A DNA stretch of 64,000 nucleotides, taken from assembly GCA_947568835.1 (NCBI GenBank), contig OX387608.1, positions 6,362,001 through 6,426,000 on the forward strand. The letters are read 5' to 3'. The notes beneath the pieces were generated by a model that did not search any database, was not told where the DNA came from, and was given only the letters and a program-made list of their open reading frames with translations. The first letter of the stretch is position 1. The number at the start of each line of letters is the position of its first letter. The translations under genes were made by a program, and so were the position numbers. Positions 52,503 through 64,000 of the stretch are shown piece by piece. This DNA is from Protonemura montana (Eukaryota > Arthropoda > Insecta > Plecoptera > Nemouridae).

Positions 52503-55500
52503 TTAATCATCAATAACAAAATCTTGCAAGCCACTAGGTTTAACAGTCCACCCAGGAAAGTGTGCTTCACGGACATGCCGCCACCTAAGTTGATAATCAA
52601 AAGCCATCGCTTTGAGTTGAGCGTACGTCATCTTTCGAACCACTTCTGCAATACTCTTATCTTTCTCCGATTGCTGCCCACAATTTGTGACGTTTTCACT
52701 CGCAATTAGAACAGTATTTTCACTTGATATGGCAGCAGAACTAATCAATAGATCACTGTTAGCAAGGCACTTTTTTAATTTATCACTGTTAAGATCATAG
52801 CTGCAGACATCAGCACTGGAGATTAAGTCACAAGTAAAATCTTTGTCGAGAGTTTGTCCTGCTGAAATATTTTGACAACCTTTATGTTGACATCGATTGA
52901 TTGAAATCGCACAGTCTTCTGGTCCTTCACAGTTCAGGCGCAGATTTTGAGCGAAGCTTCCTGATTGTAGGGACTTTAGACCCAAGATTTTAGAGCCAAC
53001 ATTAGGCATGTGTTTATTTAAACTACTGATATGCAGTCGGAGGCCAGGATATCGAGGAACGGCTGACGAGTAGACGCGGATAAATTCCTTGGCCATCTCC
53101 TTCCTGCAGATCTTGAGTCGGCCGGCAGAAGTGTTGGCAGCCTTCTTGGTAACCCCTTGCTTGAGACCTCTTGCGACAACTTCGTGAGATCTGTGGACAC
53201 GAAAGTTAACCAAGTGTAAATGAATTTGTATTGTGATTGAGAAAAGAAACGAAAGAGCACAACTTACCAGAAAATAAAATTTGTGTCGCATGGACATGGT
53301 GCACTTATTAAGAAATTTCTAGAATTAACATTTTGGCGTGTTGTCATTTTTATTGTTGGAACATTTTCTAGACCAGTGTGCCACGAACACCAATTCCACT
53401 TGGCAATTTATTCACACTAGTCGAACCTAACTTGAAAGTTGAAAGAAATTGTTGCAACAGATGCAGAGAGTTGTAAAATGTTTGTTAACGGTCTATTTCT
53501 TTCTAAAAATGCCCCTAAAAAACCAGCACTTACAAACCCATGCAAAATACACTACCTTCGATCCCCTTTAGCCCAACGCTTTACAAAAGAATCCAGTAAA
53601 CCTACTGACCTCCAGTCCTATTAATGGTCTTACCTCTGTGGCACTTCACACCACACAACGCCTGCGGCGCAAGGCCTAGCGCCGTCACCGCGCTCGGCAG
53701 GACTGCGCAACGAAGCTTGAGCCAACGCCAGCGGCGCCGGATTGGCGCAGGCTCGCTCCGCCAACGCACGGCGCAGGGAGGTAGCGCTCCATGTAACGCC
53801 GCCGGCGTGTACCACAGAGCGATAACGCACCGGCGCGGGAATGAGTAGGGATAGCAACGCACCCTGGACGCCAACCTGTGGAATAATGCGGTTAAAACGC
53901 ACTTTGATGCATCAAAACTTTAGGTTTAGCTTTAAGAGATAATTAAGCTTGTTGCTTCTTCTGTTCAACCTTTCAAGATAATACATATAAATAAATATAT
54001 TTATTTGACACAGATTTATAAAATTATGTACCGAGTCTGAGTACCTATTCTCTTCAGTTTTTTCATTCTTATCCCCTCCTTTATCCATTCCATAAAGCTT
54101 TTTACATTTTTCATCCCTTTTTTGTCCATTCCACTCTTCAGCATCTCTTCCCAATCCCAATCCCAATCCCTTTCTTTCCTCATTTTTGTCATGTCAATTT
54201 AAAATCATGCCCATTTTTTCCTTAAATAGTAGGAAAAACAGATGGACAACGAACTGTGATTCCGCTAAAGATTAGATTAAAACCACTAACGCAAAATGGC
54301 CAACACACAGCCTTCTTGCCTAATTTTATTAATGCTTTAACAGAGCTTTAGTTGCATCGTTTGTACATTGTTTTAGATGCATTTTAGTTAGATGCTTTGA
54401 ATTCCCATTTGATTTTTCCTTGGATCATCAGTCACTAGTTCCTTGGAAAGCAAACAAGATTGAAATATTAAATTATACATATTATTATATGTATTTTTAT
54501 TTATTGTTTTTGTCCATGTGTAAATAAGAAGAATAATAGATGAATAAATTATAATCCTAAAACTCACTGCTTGCCAGCGAGCCATCTTGTCGCTACACGA
54601 CAGCGAAAGCGTTGGATCACCTCGACCCGGCTTCGTCCTCACGGCGCCCGTCACATGGTAGCCGGCCCCGGGGGCGTGTTTGTCTTGAGCCCCGCCCCCA
54701 ACGCACTTGGCACCCGTGCGGTGGACGTCGGACGGTGTCAAACTCCCAGTCACCTGAGCAGCGTTGTTCGACTTTACGCTTAAATCTTCTGAAGTGGTTT
54801 GCGATGTTTTCTGGGTGATTTCTTTCATAGTGCTCTGAACGTTTGAAGCAAATGTCTCTTCAATCCTCGGTTTGTAAATAGAGTTTATGGACGTAAGAAT
54901 AGGAGTGCTTGAATTTTGCGCAACAGTTAGTATAGCTTTCATATTCGGAACAATATTTGGTGTTGAATTCGGTGAAACTTTGTTAGATTCTTTAAAAGTC
55001 TGCGAAATTTCTTGCGAGTCACGCAAGATATTTGCTATCTCACATTGATGGCTGCCACTATGTGATAAATCGACACATACATTTTTATCCGGGTGCTCTT
55101 CGGCTAATTCTAAATTCTTGGTGATTGAGAAATCTCTGACCGTATCAGTACCAGCTAGGGGTGAGATACATTGGTGTCTGTTTTCTGGTGTGCATTCTTT
55201 CTGAATATTTTCTACGATTAGCTCGGCTTTTGACAGTCCTAGGGAAGATCGTTTTGCCGAGGTAACAGAGTCTTCGTCTTCTTCGTCTCGGCACCGTTTG
55301 GGAGGGCGCTCTGTAATGAAATAGATCATCATTATATTAATTAGGATATCAGTATTATCTAGGCTTTGGCACCAAATACCAAAAATCATCTTCAACAAGC
55401 TTCCTTCCTACTAATATAAAGGGAAAAGGAAACTGAGGTGAATGAATTCTCTAGTAAATTGAAGGAATTTATAGTAAAAAAATCTTTAGCTCTGTAATAG

Positions 55501-57300
55501 ACTTAATAAAAAATTAGAAATTTGGTTACCATTGTTTAAAACCATGCATAAAATATTTAAAACCATGTCAAAACATTGTAAGCATAAATGTGGAAACAGT
55601 CGTTTTACAATAAACTACTAAAAATATGTATCTTCAGCATTTCCTATCCCAAGCTAGTTACTCTGAACCAACTTTATGAACGTCACCTTTGGCGACTCGC
55701 TGTGCGTGTTCGTCTGACGGGAAGATGGCGGCGTCACCGCACGGTGGCTCGCTGACAAATGCGTGGAACGAGACGCCTGGCCGAACTCGGCAGCCTGCCG
55801 GTCCAGCCTCTAGCACTTCAGAGTCACCTGCAGGCAACGACCAGAAATTCAGTCACTACGTAGTTTTCTAGTTTATCCGACGTTTGTAATCTTAAAAGGA
55901 CTACAAACACCTTACAGGACTCTCAAAAACCTTCACTATGTTTCTCAGTCAAACATGCTGCCAATAATATAATAATAAGACTATTCCATATATTTTTTGT
56001 TTTTAACGACACACTGTTTTGACAACAGTCTCTGCAGCACCAGTATTGGTGTCAGTAAATGAGTGAGTTGATGAAGATGATGATGAAGCTAACTTAGCCT
56101 AGAATAGAGGAAGGGAATCCCAGTGCTAGCAAATATCCTAATCCTGTCAAGCAGCACCAAGGGGACCACTGGCTTAATGTCCCTTTCGAAAGACGGTACA
56201 AACGAACAACAGGATTCCTCAACAAATCCATGCTGTCGAGAGGTTGATAAGTAAAGCGAATGAAGTTGCTGTACCATCATCCCTCAAACCTCTCTCCCGA
56301 ACAGAACTGGACAATTCTTTGCTTGCTTTTTTTAGGAAAGTTACAATTACTGGTAAACCATCTTACCACTAATAATTAATAAATTATATTTTAGATGCTT
56401 GTTCATAAATGTATATATTACATTTCTCTAAGCATTAAGATCTACAATTATTAAACAAACAAAAAAATCAATGTATAGAAAATTATTTTACAGATCTCAA
56501 CCCTCTTAAACAACAAAAAGCTGCCTGCTATGCAAAACTTGATAAATCACTGAACTTGGCATGGTCTTACCACTAGTAAGCGCCCTCTCGGCCTGGTGTA
56601 ACAGGTAGCGTAAAAACCCACGCCGCGCCAGCACTTCCGCGTGCGAGTCGTGAATACGGGCGCCTCCACAGACTAGTTCTTTTCCTCCAAGGCACTTGGA
56701 ACCAGTGCCGAGGGCCACACAAGTTACCACTCCCACTGGAGATTGGCAGGTCTTTTTTCCCTGTGTGATGATACCTCTTGATGCCGGTTTAGTTAGTTTT
56801 TTAAATGTGGCTGATTCTTTTGAAGATGTAATTTGAATTTTGTATTTTGAAGGTAATTCTTCTACGGTGCTTTGATCTGAGAAAACTTCCTGTAAAGTTG
56901 TTTCGATGGATTTCTTGTTGAACTCTATGTCGGCTGTAGACGTATCCAATGGTACCGAATCCATTGCGTTTGAGTTTTCTAAAACCAGAGATAAAGGAAC
57001 AGACGCATTTAACGATGAACTTCCAATAGATTTTGCATGTACCGTAAACACATTTTTACGTAGTTCGTTAAGATTACAATTGAAACTGTCAGGGGCTTTC
57101 GTAATATATCTTCCTCCGTCTTGGGCAATGTTTTCGGTAGAGGCGGCAGGGATAAAGACCACGACGCCGGCTAGCGGCGCCCACTCGTTAGCACCTGGTT
57201 TTCCTGCACGAGGCAGCGCATTGTAGCGCTCGATGCAAGCGGTGGCCAAACGGTTTGCCCATGATTCCGTCTCGAAGGCGAAGTCGGCAGCGTCTTCCAT
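52503..57300 (-). CDS. ADAT1: tRNA-specific adenosine deaminase 1 (ADAT1), expanded (5 exons)
   Basis: Exons 56571-57300, 55687-55827, 54568-55310, 53634-53875 and 52503-53190 join in frame to 847 aa. ADAT1 deaminates adenosine 37 to inosine in eukaryotic tRNA-Ala. The deaminase landmarks are all present: [16 protein letters not shown] (His220, Glu222), [10 protein letters not shown] (Cys273), [29 protein letters not shown] (Cys529) and [11 protein letters not shown]. The C-terminal part has [15 protein letters not shown] and a final GWTVKP. The N-terminus ([34 protein letters not shown]) matches the family start. The protein is well above the roughly 400-500 aa usual for the family because of three low-complexity Ser/Thr/Asn-rich inserts: about residues 60-190, 290-485 and 655-795. 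Splice sites flank each block cleanly and frames stay open, so the inserts look real. Start chosen: MEDAADF. Confidence 0.9.
53876..54567. other. ADAT1 intron 3
   Basis: AT-rich intron of 692 bases, with a CCCAATCCCAATCCC simple repeat near 54150. Nothing else is seen. Confidence 0.6.
56002..56312 (-). repeat. 5S-derived SINE, body copy in ADAT1 intron 1
   Basis: Reverse-oriented body with tail ACACTGTTTTGACAACAGTC, AGCACCAAGGGGACCACTGG, CAAATCCATGCTGTCGAGAG and CCTCTCTCCCGAACAGAACT. The 5S-like head is missing. Confidence 0.8.
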
Positions 57301-57741
57301 TGTTGCATTCGATTCAAGGCACACGTTTTATCACTATCTGGCTTTCTTGAGACCGTCACTAAGATTTTGTTCTGAACTGGTGTTGTTATCCACAGATAAA
57401 CCTCAAGTGTGCTTAGGTACTTATGTGCCAATTAAATTTATATTCTATGCTATGGCTAAAAAATAACAACATAATTATATATTACTTAAATCTAAACATA
57501 ATATTGCTCAAAACATCTACTTAAAAGTGTTCTCTAAATTTCTTCTAGCTTTAACAGTTTTTCTCAACAAATAAATGCACTTTCCAAGAAGTCTTAACTA
57601 AAAAAAAAGTGCAGAACCTCAAATGTTTAAAAAACCAAATCAAAGTCCTTTAACAGAGCGGGTTTCTTTAAAGCACAACGCAACTTCTTTCCAGCAAAGT
57701 TCCGAGTAACAGAACGTTGCTGAGGAGCACGCAAACAAATT

Positions 57742-60700
57742 TTAGGCGACCGATTCGGGGTTCCACGCGTATTTCCTGGTAGTGCTCAGCGAATCGAGGG
57801 CAAGAACGTTCTCGGGGGAGAGCTCGAAGTCCAGCGAGATGTTCTCAGCGATTCGAGATGGTGTGACGGACTTTGGAATCACACCTACAAAAATTCAAAA
57901 GCTTACACTTTTACAGGAATTTTATTAAAGAAAGAAATTAATGACATTGTATCAATGGCAAGACATAAGTCTGGTTTTAAGACTCATGTCTCTTTTATTG
58001 AATCTTAGAAGTGGTTTTGAAAAAAATATTCAAAACAGGTTTTTGAATGAGGACCATTTTAATTCAATTGGCTTACAGAAAGCTAAGAGTGACAAAAAAT
58101 TGCTGATGAATTGAAGAACATTAAATGATACAACTCAATCTATCGAGGTAGAAATGGCCGTTTGATTAAGATCACGAGAGAAATTACATTTCGGCTTCTT
58201 CCTCGTTCACGTGAGATATATAACTGATCATTTTCACCACTGTGAATCATTACTTTTCTTCCTCTTTCCAAATTCAATAAACTTACTTTACCAATAAAAA
58301 AAACCTAGTAACACAACCTATCCAGGTAAAACCACGGTCTTCGTAAGAAAAATCCATGCCAAAGATAATTATAAGAGGGTCATTGGCCGTGACCTTGACT
58401 TGGACTGAAAGACGCCAACATGACGAAAGGTAAAATAAAAGGTAGCTCTCATACTTCGAATACAATTTTCCAAATAAATCATAACTGGTTATCTTTTTTT
58501 TTACCTAAAAGTGAAGGTATTTGAAATTTTCATATTTTCATTTCCAAAATGCCAACATTTGATGCCACTCTCACAGGGCTAGGTCAGTTTTTACAAAAAC
58601 CAAAAAAAACTACCAACGGAAGCCAATTGCTGAAGTTAGTTATTGTGCTGTTCAGACCAGGGACCAACAGTGACCTTGTGCCGGTTTTTCAGTGATCCGT
58701 TAAAAACCTAACAGCCCGTTCATTTATTTGCTTGGCAACAGCCAATCAGAATATGTTTTTTTTATACACAAACAGTCTGTTAATTACTTGATGTGCTATT
58801 AAAAAACCGATGCCAAGTCACTACACAAACAATCGGTGCTACCCTTGTGCTCACCGATTCCCCGTTGCAATGCCCAACGCAGCAAGACCTGAGCTGGCGT
58901 GTGCCCGGCGGCCTTGGCCACCGCACGCACTTGAGCGTCTTCCAGAAGGTCACGCTCCGAAGCTCCTAGCGAACTGTACGCTTGCAGCAGCACGCCGTTC
59001 GCGCGGCAGTACGCGTGTAATGACGTCTGCGGGAAGTGCGGGTGACACTCCACCTGGGGGAAAGTAGAAACTGGTTAGATTGTGCAGCTCTTTTATTAGT
59101 TTGCACATTGCAAGCATTTGCAATAAAAATCAGATTTCACGGATTGTATAGCTGCTTTTGTTCATCGCCTATTAGTAGCAATCTGCTAATGCCTATTTGT
59201 GGCCAAGAGATTTAAGCAGTCCAGTCACTTTAAAGGATGGGGTAAGTTGACTGATCTGAAATAACCTGGATAGCGGTTGCTGGAAAGACTTTGAAGCCAC
59301 GACCGCCATCTTGAGAGTACCTGAGTTTGTAGCCCGTGCCATTTTAAGTGTTTCCATCAGAAGTTTTTGTGGTTTTATGTAGTTTTCACCACTTTAATGG
59401 GAAAATAAGTTGGATACAAGTTTTAAGGACTCTAAAATTAGCAATGGATTTAGGGACTCTTTAACAATTGCCAACAATGAATTGACTTTGAAAACTACAG
59501 ATTCTTGTTTATGCACAATTCAACTAACTACTTTCTGAAAATGAAATAAACAAATCCTACCCACACTAACCTGGTTGATGGCAGGGGTGACCCCGTGGTT
59601 GTCGGCCAACAGCTGTTCTAGGTGGCGCTGGGTGTAGTTGGACACCCCTATGCTGCGGACAGCACCAGCGCGATGAAGCTCCGCCAGTGCAGACCACGAG
59701 CCAGCGCGGAGCTTGCCGTTCTCAGAGCTGGCGTGGGACAAGACACTTTGTTTGGTTATGCGGTAATGTTTATGAAAGCATGGAGATGGAAGAAGTTTTC
59801 AAACAGTCAGCGGCAGACGTTGAGCCATTAATGGAAACTAAGCAATTAACTTTAAAATTTGAATTTTTTTATCTCTTTAAGCATTTTTTTTTGGTTTTAT
59901 TGGGAGCAGGGAAAAAAATTTTTTACACAGAAATAATTTTATAATGAATTATTAGATAATACATTCCAGTTTTCATTTATTCAAGTATTTAAAATGTTAG
60001 CAAGCAAAGCAAACTTCTCGAAATGGTAAGCTTTATTTATTCAGAAAATTCATGTAACTCGTGCAATCCGATTTAAGTAGATTACACTTCAGAAATTTTC
60101 TCAGAATCATCGACCGCAAATGTCAGATACAATTGAAAACTTGAAATAAAATGGATACGGAAACAAGGCAGAAGTAAAAAAGCGATAGTACATCATTTCA
60201 TTCTTTGCAATCGGCAATTTCTACCTCAGCAAGCTGCATTTTCTTCTCTCTATTCCTAAATTCACGTTTCTCTACTAAAAAATGAGATTTAAATGCCAAG
60301 TTATGCTAACAGTAAAACAGGATAAACTTTGGCCTACACTTGGATTCTTACCTGGCGACACCAACGCCAGAAGCACCAGGCCAATGAATAAGACACAGGT
60401 CGAGGTAAGATGTCTTTAACTTCTCGAGAGACGACTTGACACCCCGCACTGCTTTGTCGTGTCCTTGGCTACTCGGAGCTGAAACAAATATTGGAACAAA
60501 ACGGTTACCTAACAATTAGATCAGAGAGTGCAAAACGTAACTAAATCGTAATAAGCAGAGAAAAATGTGTAAATAGGCAAAAAATTAGTATTGTCAATCA
60601 AGTTTGAAAAATTTGCAAGCAACAAAGGGCTGGTAAATACATGGACAAGGCAGCTTCTGAAACTTTGTGCCTTCCTACATATTTCCCAATCAGCCATTAA

Positions 60701-61737
60701 AACTTCAGTAATTAATTTTTTCCTGTTCCCAAAATGTGATAAAGTTTTTCTTGGTTAGCTTACCCAGTTTGGTGGTGAGGAAGATATCTTCTCGTTTCAG
60801 CCCGTACTTGGGGAGTAGCTTCTGCAGCGCGAGACCAATATCCTCCTCGTTCTGGTAGACTGCCGCAGTGTCTGAAAACGATTGGTGTGGTAGAGCACTC
60901 TTGAGATTACAAAAGGTTAAGCAACATTGTGCTTGTCCAGGCTAGATGGGCGACCAAAGTGGAAGATTTGTTATTTTGTTCAGAGGGTTGGTTTTTTAAA
61001 GATGTCAAATAAGTGGTCGAGCATTTGCAATGCCAATAGCACTACCAAATTGAAAAGATTAGAAAAACATAGCTATGACATGATTTTATGCAAAATGCAT
61101 TATCAATTTTTTCACAATTGCCTTTCGAAGGGTACATAGAACATGCAGCAGTTGTAGGTATAAATATTTTTTTTGACATACATTTTTTAAAGCTGTTTAA
61201 GATTAACGTTCCCTTGAAAAACACTTTGTAGCAAATAACATACTGAGCGAACGAAACTTCCATTTTCCCCGTGATCATTGTCAATATTACTATTAGTATC
61301 ACTACAATTTTCTTCAGTTTAATAACCAGAAAAAAAAGAGATCAACAACTTCTGTACTGTTTTTATCAAACAAGTTTGAAATCTGATACAACTCTAATTT
61401 GAAATTGCCAATAGTATTGTAAATACAAATAGGTGACTCAATAAAAAGCAAAAAATCTAGTTTCTTAAAGCAATCAACCTGGTTTTTGTTCCTTACCTAT
61501 GGCTCTGTACCCTGCCACAAGGCCTGCTTCTATAACTCTATGAATTAGGTCTCGCCCAGTGATACGAAAAGTTCCTACTGGAAAAAAACTTGGTGATAGG
61601 CAGGCAAATTAACAATGGTATCAAAATTTATTCGAGTTTTTTTATATTAGGTTATAAGAAAACGAGCACTACTTACATCCGATGAGAGGCATGCTGTGGC
61701 CTGAGTTGAGTTTCACAGTTATTTTGCTCGAAGCCAT
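57742..61737 (-). CDS. Aldo-keto reductase (7 exons)
   Basis: Exons 61677-61737, 61497-61577, 60764-60871, 60352-60478, 59571-59727, 58855-59053 and 57742-57884 join in frame to 291 aa, a normal length for the family. These are NADPH-dependent cytosolic carbonyl reductases with a TIM-barrel fold. Visible landmarks: MPLIGLGTFRITGRD (start of barrel), AGYRAIDTAAVYQNEEDIG (Asp and Tyr of the catalytic tetrad), EDIFLTTKLG (Lys), SYLDLCLIHWPG (His), IGVSNYTQRHLEQLL, VECHPHFPQTSL, LLQAYSSLG, LLRWALQRGIGVIPKSVTPS and RIAENISLDFELS (cofactor-binding end). The sequence does not tell me the substrate; bacterial glyoxal-reductase-like and animal aldose-reductase-like branches are both possible. It starts 168 bases downstream of the ANAPC11 stop, on the same strand. 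Confidence 0.92.
58679..58818. repeat. MITE-like element, family 1
   Basis: Ends GCCGGTTTTTCAGTGATCCG and TATTAAAAAACCGATGCCA are inverted; the inner CAACAGCCAATCAGAATATG is shared with the other copies. It lies 36 bases from exon 6 of the aldo-keto reductase. Confidence 0.65.
59728..60351. other. Intron of the aldo-keto reductase
   Basis: 624-base AT-rich intron 4; short open frames on the plus strand are spurious. No repeat family recognised. Confidence 0.6.
60900..60957 (+). repeat. 5S-like SINE head fragment
   Basis: CTTGAGATTACAAAAGGTTA, AGCAACATTGTGCT and CTAGATGGGCGACCA follow the order of the 5S-like head (GATCACCGAAGTTAAGCAAC, then GGTATTGGATGGGTGACCA) without any SINE body. It lies 28 bases from aldo-keto reductase exon 3. 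Confidence 0.55.
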
Positions 61738-61905
61738 TGTTAATGATGCCGAAAGGCAAGACTTTTGGCGAGAAAGCAAGATTTCTGAAAATGGGATAGC
61801 AGGATAATGCCAAGGGTGGTGTACCAAATAATAGAAAAAACGCAACTTTACTGATCCTCCTTGTGTTAAGCAATGGTATCGATACTCACATGAAATTAAG
61901 ATCAC

Positions 61906-62160
61906 CTATTCCTTAAACCTCCATTCTTGACGACACATCGGACATTGGTGATTCCTATCTTCAGCGTGAAGCCATTTCATAATACAGTGCATGTGAAAAC
62001 AGTGTGTGCATTGACCCCACACTAACGGACAATCGTCACCGGGCAGTTTGCATTCCGGACAGCAACCATCAAACGGAAAACGGCAGATGCCGCAGTTGTG
62101 GTCGTTAGCAACCCAATGCCAAGTGGCCACACCAGTCCAGCTATTGATGGTGATCTTCAT
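61906..62160 (-). CDS. ANAPC11: Anaphase-promoting complex subunit 11 (RING-H2)
   Basis: A single-exon 84-aa protein, exactly the usual length of this highly conserved subunit. It is the catalytic RING of the APC/C ubiquitin ligase: it binds the cullin subunit ANAPC2 and E2 enzymes and drives mitotic exit in the nucleus and cytoplasm. The signature is complete: WNGV-like WTGVATWHWVAND, CGICRFPFDGCCPECKLPGD, DCPLVWGQCTHCFHMHCIMK, WLHAEDRNHQCPMCRQEW, ending RFKE. All zinc-binding Cys and His residues are present. The start is the ATG at 62160; a splice acceptor (TTTCAACAG) just upstream suggests a 5'UTR intron. Confidence 0.96.
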   Translation of the reverse strand: MKITINSWTGVATWHWVANDHNCGICRFPFDGCCPECKLPGDDCPLVWGQCTHCFHMHCIMKWLHAEDRNHQCPMCRQEWRFKE

Positions 62161-62332
62161 GCGCACCTGTTGAAAGATCAATATGTTAAACTTTTACTTT
62201 CTAGTACATATGCTAGAAGCTAGCAGTTACCCTTCGAAGTTACTAGAATCAGAGTGGCAGTGAGTATTCACAGCCTCATGGTTCTATGCCTTGGAGAACT
62301 GTCATTCTCATCAAATACACTGTCCCAAAAAA

Positions 62333-62440
62333 CTAGTGTCCAAATAGCTCAATGGGTTAGAGCAACACCCGCGATAGGTGGAGATCGGGGTCCGAGTCCC
62401 CGTTCGGGCATCCATTTTTGAGGCATTACTAGTGTTCATA
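62333..62440 (+). repeat. tRNA-derived SINE, family A (best preserved)
   Basis: The head GTCCAAATAGCTCAATGGGT ... GGTCCGAGTCCCCGTTCGGG ends CATCCATTTTTGAGGCATTA. Box A and B are near consensus, so RNA polymerase III could still recognise it. It fails as a tRNA: the acceptor stem is mispaired and the anticodon loop has no T at position 33. Similar copies are at 3922 and 10157. Confidence 0.75.
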
Positions 62441-63300
62441 TTAATAAAAAAACTACATCATGGTTTAAACTAGTTATGCTAGTAGTTCAGTGCTTACAAC
62501 TAAGCTTACAGTACTTAACATACACCCATTACCCTATCCCAAAGACCCATCGTCTGTCCTTATCTATCTTGAGCTTACAAATAAATTAGACTTATTATGA
62601 TAATAAATGATAATAACGATGATGTTTGATGTTTTATTATTATGAACACAACATTTTATTTCATAAATGAACATTTCGTCTGTTTGATGTTCTTTGGTTT
62701 GCAAGCAAACTGACAAGATAACCACTTAACCTATAATAAAATAAAATTTGTATTTTGTACACCTTAAATGCGAAAGAACGTTGTAGCAAATAATAAGGTA
62801 AAATGGTTCGAGTACCTGGCACCGAAAAAAGTGAGGGTGAGGTCTTATATTTTCTTGGCCAATTTCGATTAGAGCAAAAATGATTTGCCAGGCTACACGG
62901 AATTTGAGTAAATTCGAACCAATTAATCCCTGGCGGATATTATTGTACCCTTGAAGAGGCTACAATCAGTGTGCACAGCTGACCATGCTTAACGGTGAAA
63001 ATGATATAAACGTATGGGAATTTTGTGCCCTAGTTTTCTAAATGGGTTAAAAAGCATCCAACACCCAACATCGCCATGATTTCTTGCTTACTTGAGTTAA
63101 AAAACCGGCTGTAACTTCCCTTAATGAATTTTGACCTGTACTGTCGCATTATAGATTGTGTTTCTTTTATTTATATAATTATTTTAAGGTGAGTTGTTTA
63201 TCGTTGGAATGTTAGGACTTTGTCTATAGCATGTCATGTAATCTACAGACAACAATAAATAAATAAAAATAAATACGATAACAGCTATATTGTGATCGCG
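62441..63300. other. Upstream region of ANAPC11, no gene seen
   Basis: AT-rich DNA; TAATAATGATAATAACGATG simple repeats near 62600 and AAATAAATAAATAAAAATAA near 63255. Nothing coding is seen. Confidence 0.45.
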
Positions 63301-63351
63301 TGTTCGGGTGGGAGCGCTCGCTCGGGGCTGGGTGCTAGCCCGTTGGAGAGC

Positions 63352-63365
63352 ATGATGTCATCGGG
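63352..63365 (+). CDS. Possible first coding exon of a gene running off the window
   Basis: A GC-rich patch (63300-63365) in AT-rich surroundings carries ATGATGTCATCGG directly before a donor-like GTACGT. It would encode only MMSS plus one base. The following open frame (63486-63692) has no recognised content. Speculative. Confidence 0.2.
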
Positions 63366-64000
63366 TACGTTTCTAATTATTAACTTTATTACCTCGTTAG
63401 ATTTATGGAATACGAATCGCAGCAGTAGTTGAATGCTATAGTTTTTTTAATTTCTTTACAATTCAGTTCGTAATAGAATCAAAGAGTGCGCCAGTATTTT
63501 CGTGTTTTCCCTCGGTGCTTTCCGCATTTACTCGGTGATATTCGGGAAAGATCTACTACCGCCATCTTGGGAAGCCGTCAAGTTTGGTGCAGCCGAGGTG
63601 CAGGCAAATTTCTTGAAGATCCCAAACTCCTTGATTTAAATTACAATTTTCATTATATTAACTATAAAAGCAAGAAATTAAGGTGTCTGTGATTGTTGCT
63701 ACGTGTTGTAGGTCAAGGTAAGGTCAGTTACGAGTTGATAAGTTGACTTTGAAGAAAGTGCAGTCTTACCGGGATAATCAATCGTGTGCTAAATCAATAG
63801 GCCATGTATTTTGTATCCAATATTGTTTTCAGATACGTGAAGACTTGAGTTTATTTAATTTTGTGTTGTGTTAATGCAAAAAGTTACAAAAAAAAGTTAC
63901 CGCGTATCTTTACCACCGTTCGATCTAGTAAACCAGTATGACCCAAGTAATGGGTTTCGTAGGCATAACCTATGAAGATAGGAAAACGTATCGTGTTTGT

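Noticed and set aside
62333..62412. tRNA gene with good A and B boxes
   Set aside because: The acceptor stem is mispaired, the anticodon loop lacks T33, and the same sequence recurs at 3922 and 10157 with a common non-tRNA tail, so it is a SINE head.

Overview
This is a eukaryotic nuclear window. Most genes are split by GT-AG introns, the intergenic DNA is AT-rich, and short interspersed repeats fill introns and gaps. Gene content (Spd-2/CEP192, ADAT1, ANAPC11, an aldo-keto reductase, a chymotrypsin-fold protein, SINA-like RING proteins and a THAP protein) points to an arthropod, most likely an insect; I cannot place it further. Exon models were built by eye. For the four large split genes every phase closes and the coding length is divisible by three, which is the main support for the joins.

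Layout: 1-9.9 kb holds no gene I recognise, only repeats and an odd inverted repeat. 9.96-21.24 kb (+) is a seven-exon secreted serine-protease homologue that has lost the catalytic His and Ser. 22.62-50.78 kb (-) is one long gene: an 18-exon centrosomal Spd-2/CEP192 protein of about 1163 aa. Its 11.8 kb second intron contains three intact intronless SINA-like RING genes (+), one decayed SINA-like copy (+) and a two-exon THAP gene (-). 52.5-57.3 kb (-) is a five-exon, unusually long ADAT1 (tRNA adenosine-37 deaminase). 57.74-61.74 kb (-) is a seven-exon aldo-keto reductase. 61.9-62.16 kb (-) is ANAPC11, the APC/C RING subunit. The right end may hold the first exon of another + strand gene.

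Repeats: the commonest is a SINE whose head derives from 5S rRNA (11 copies or fragments). Others are tRNA-headed SINEs, two MITE-like families with terminal inverted repeats, a ~53-bp minisatellite, a ~114-bp tandem/dispersed repeat and a LINE 3' remnant. Two histone-type 3' stem-loops lie in Spd-2 introns without a histone gene.

Functional links: Spd-2 and ANAPC11 both serve mitosis (centrosome maturation and anaphase ubiquitination). The four genes from Spd-2 to ANAPC11 lie on the same strand, but each looks independently transcribed. The most distinctive part is the SINA-like cluster nested in the Spd-2 intron: its paralogues differ in domain content, and two have probable membrane anchors.
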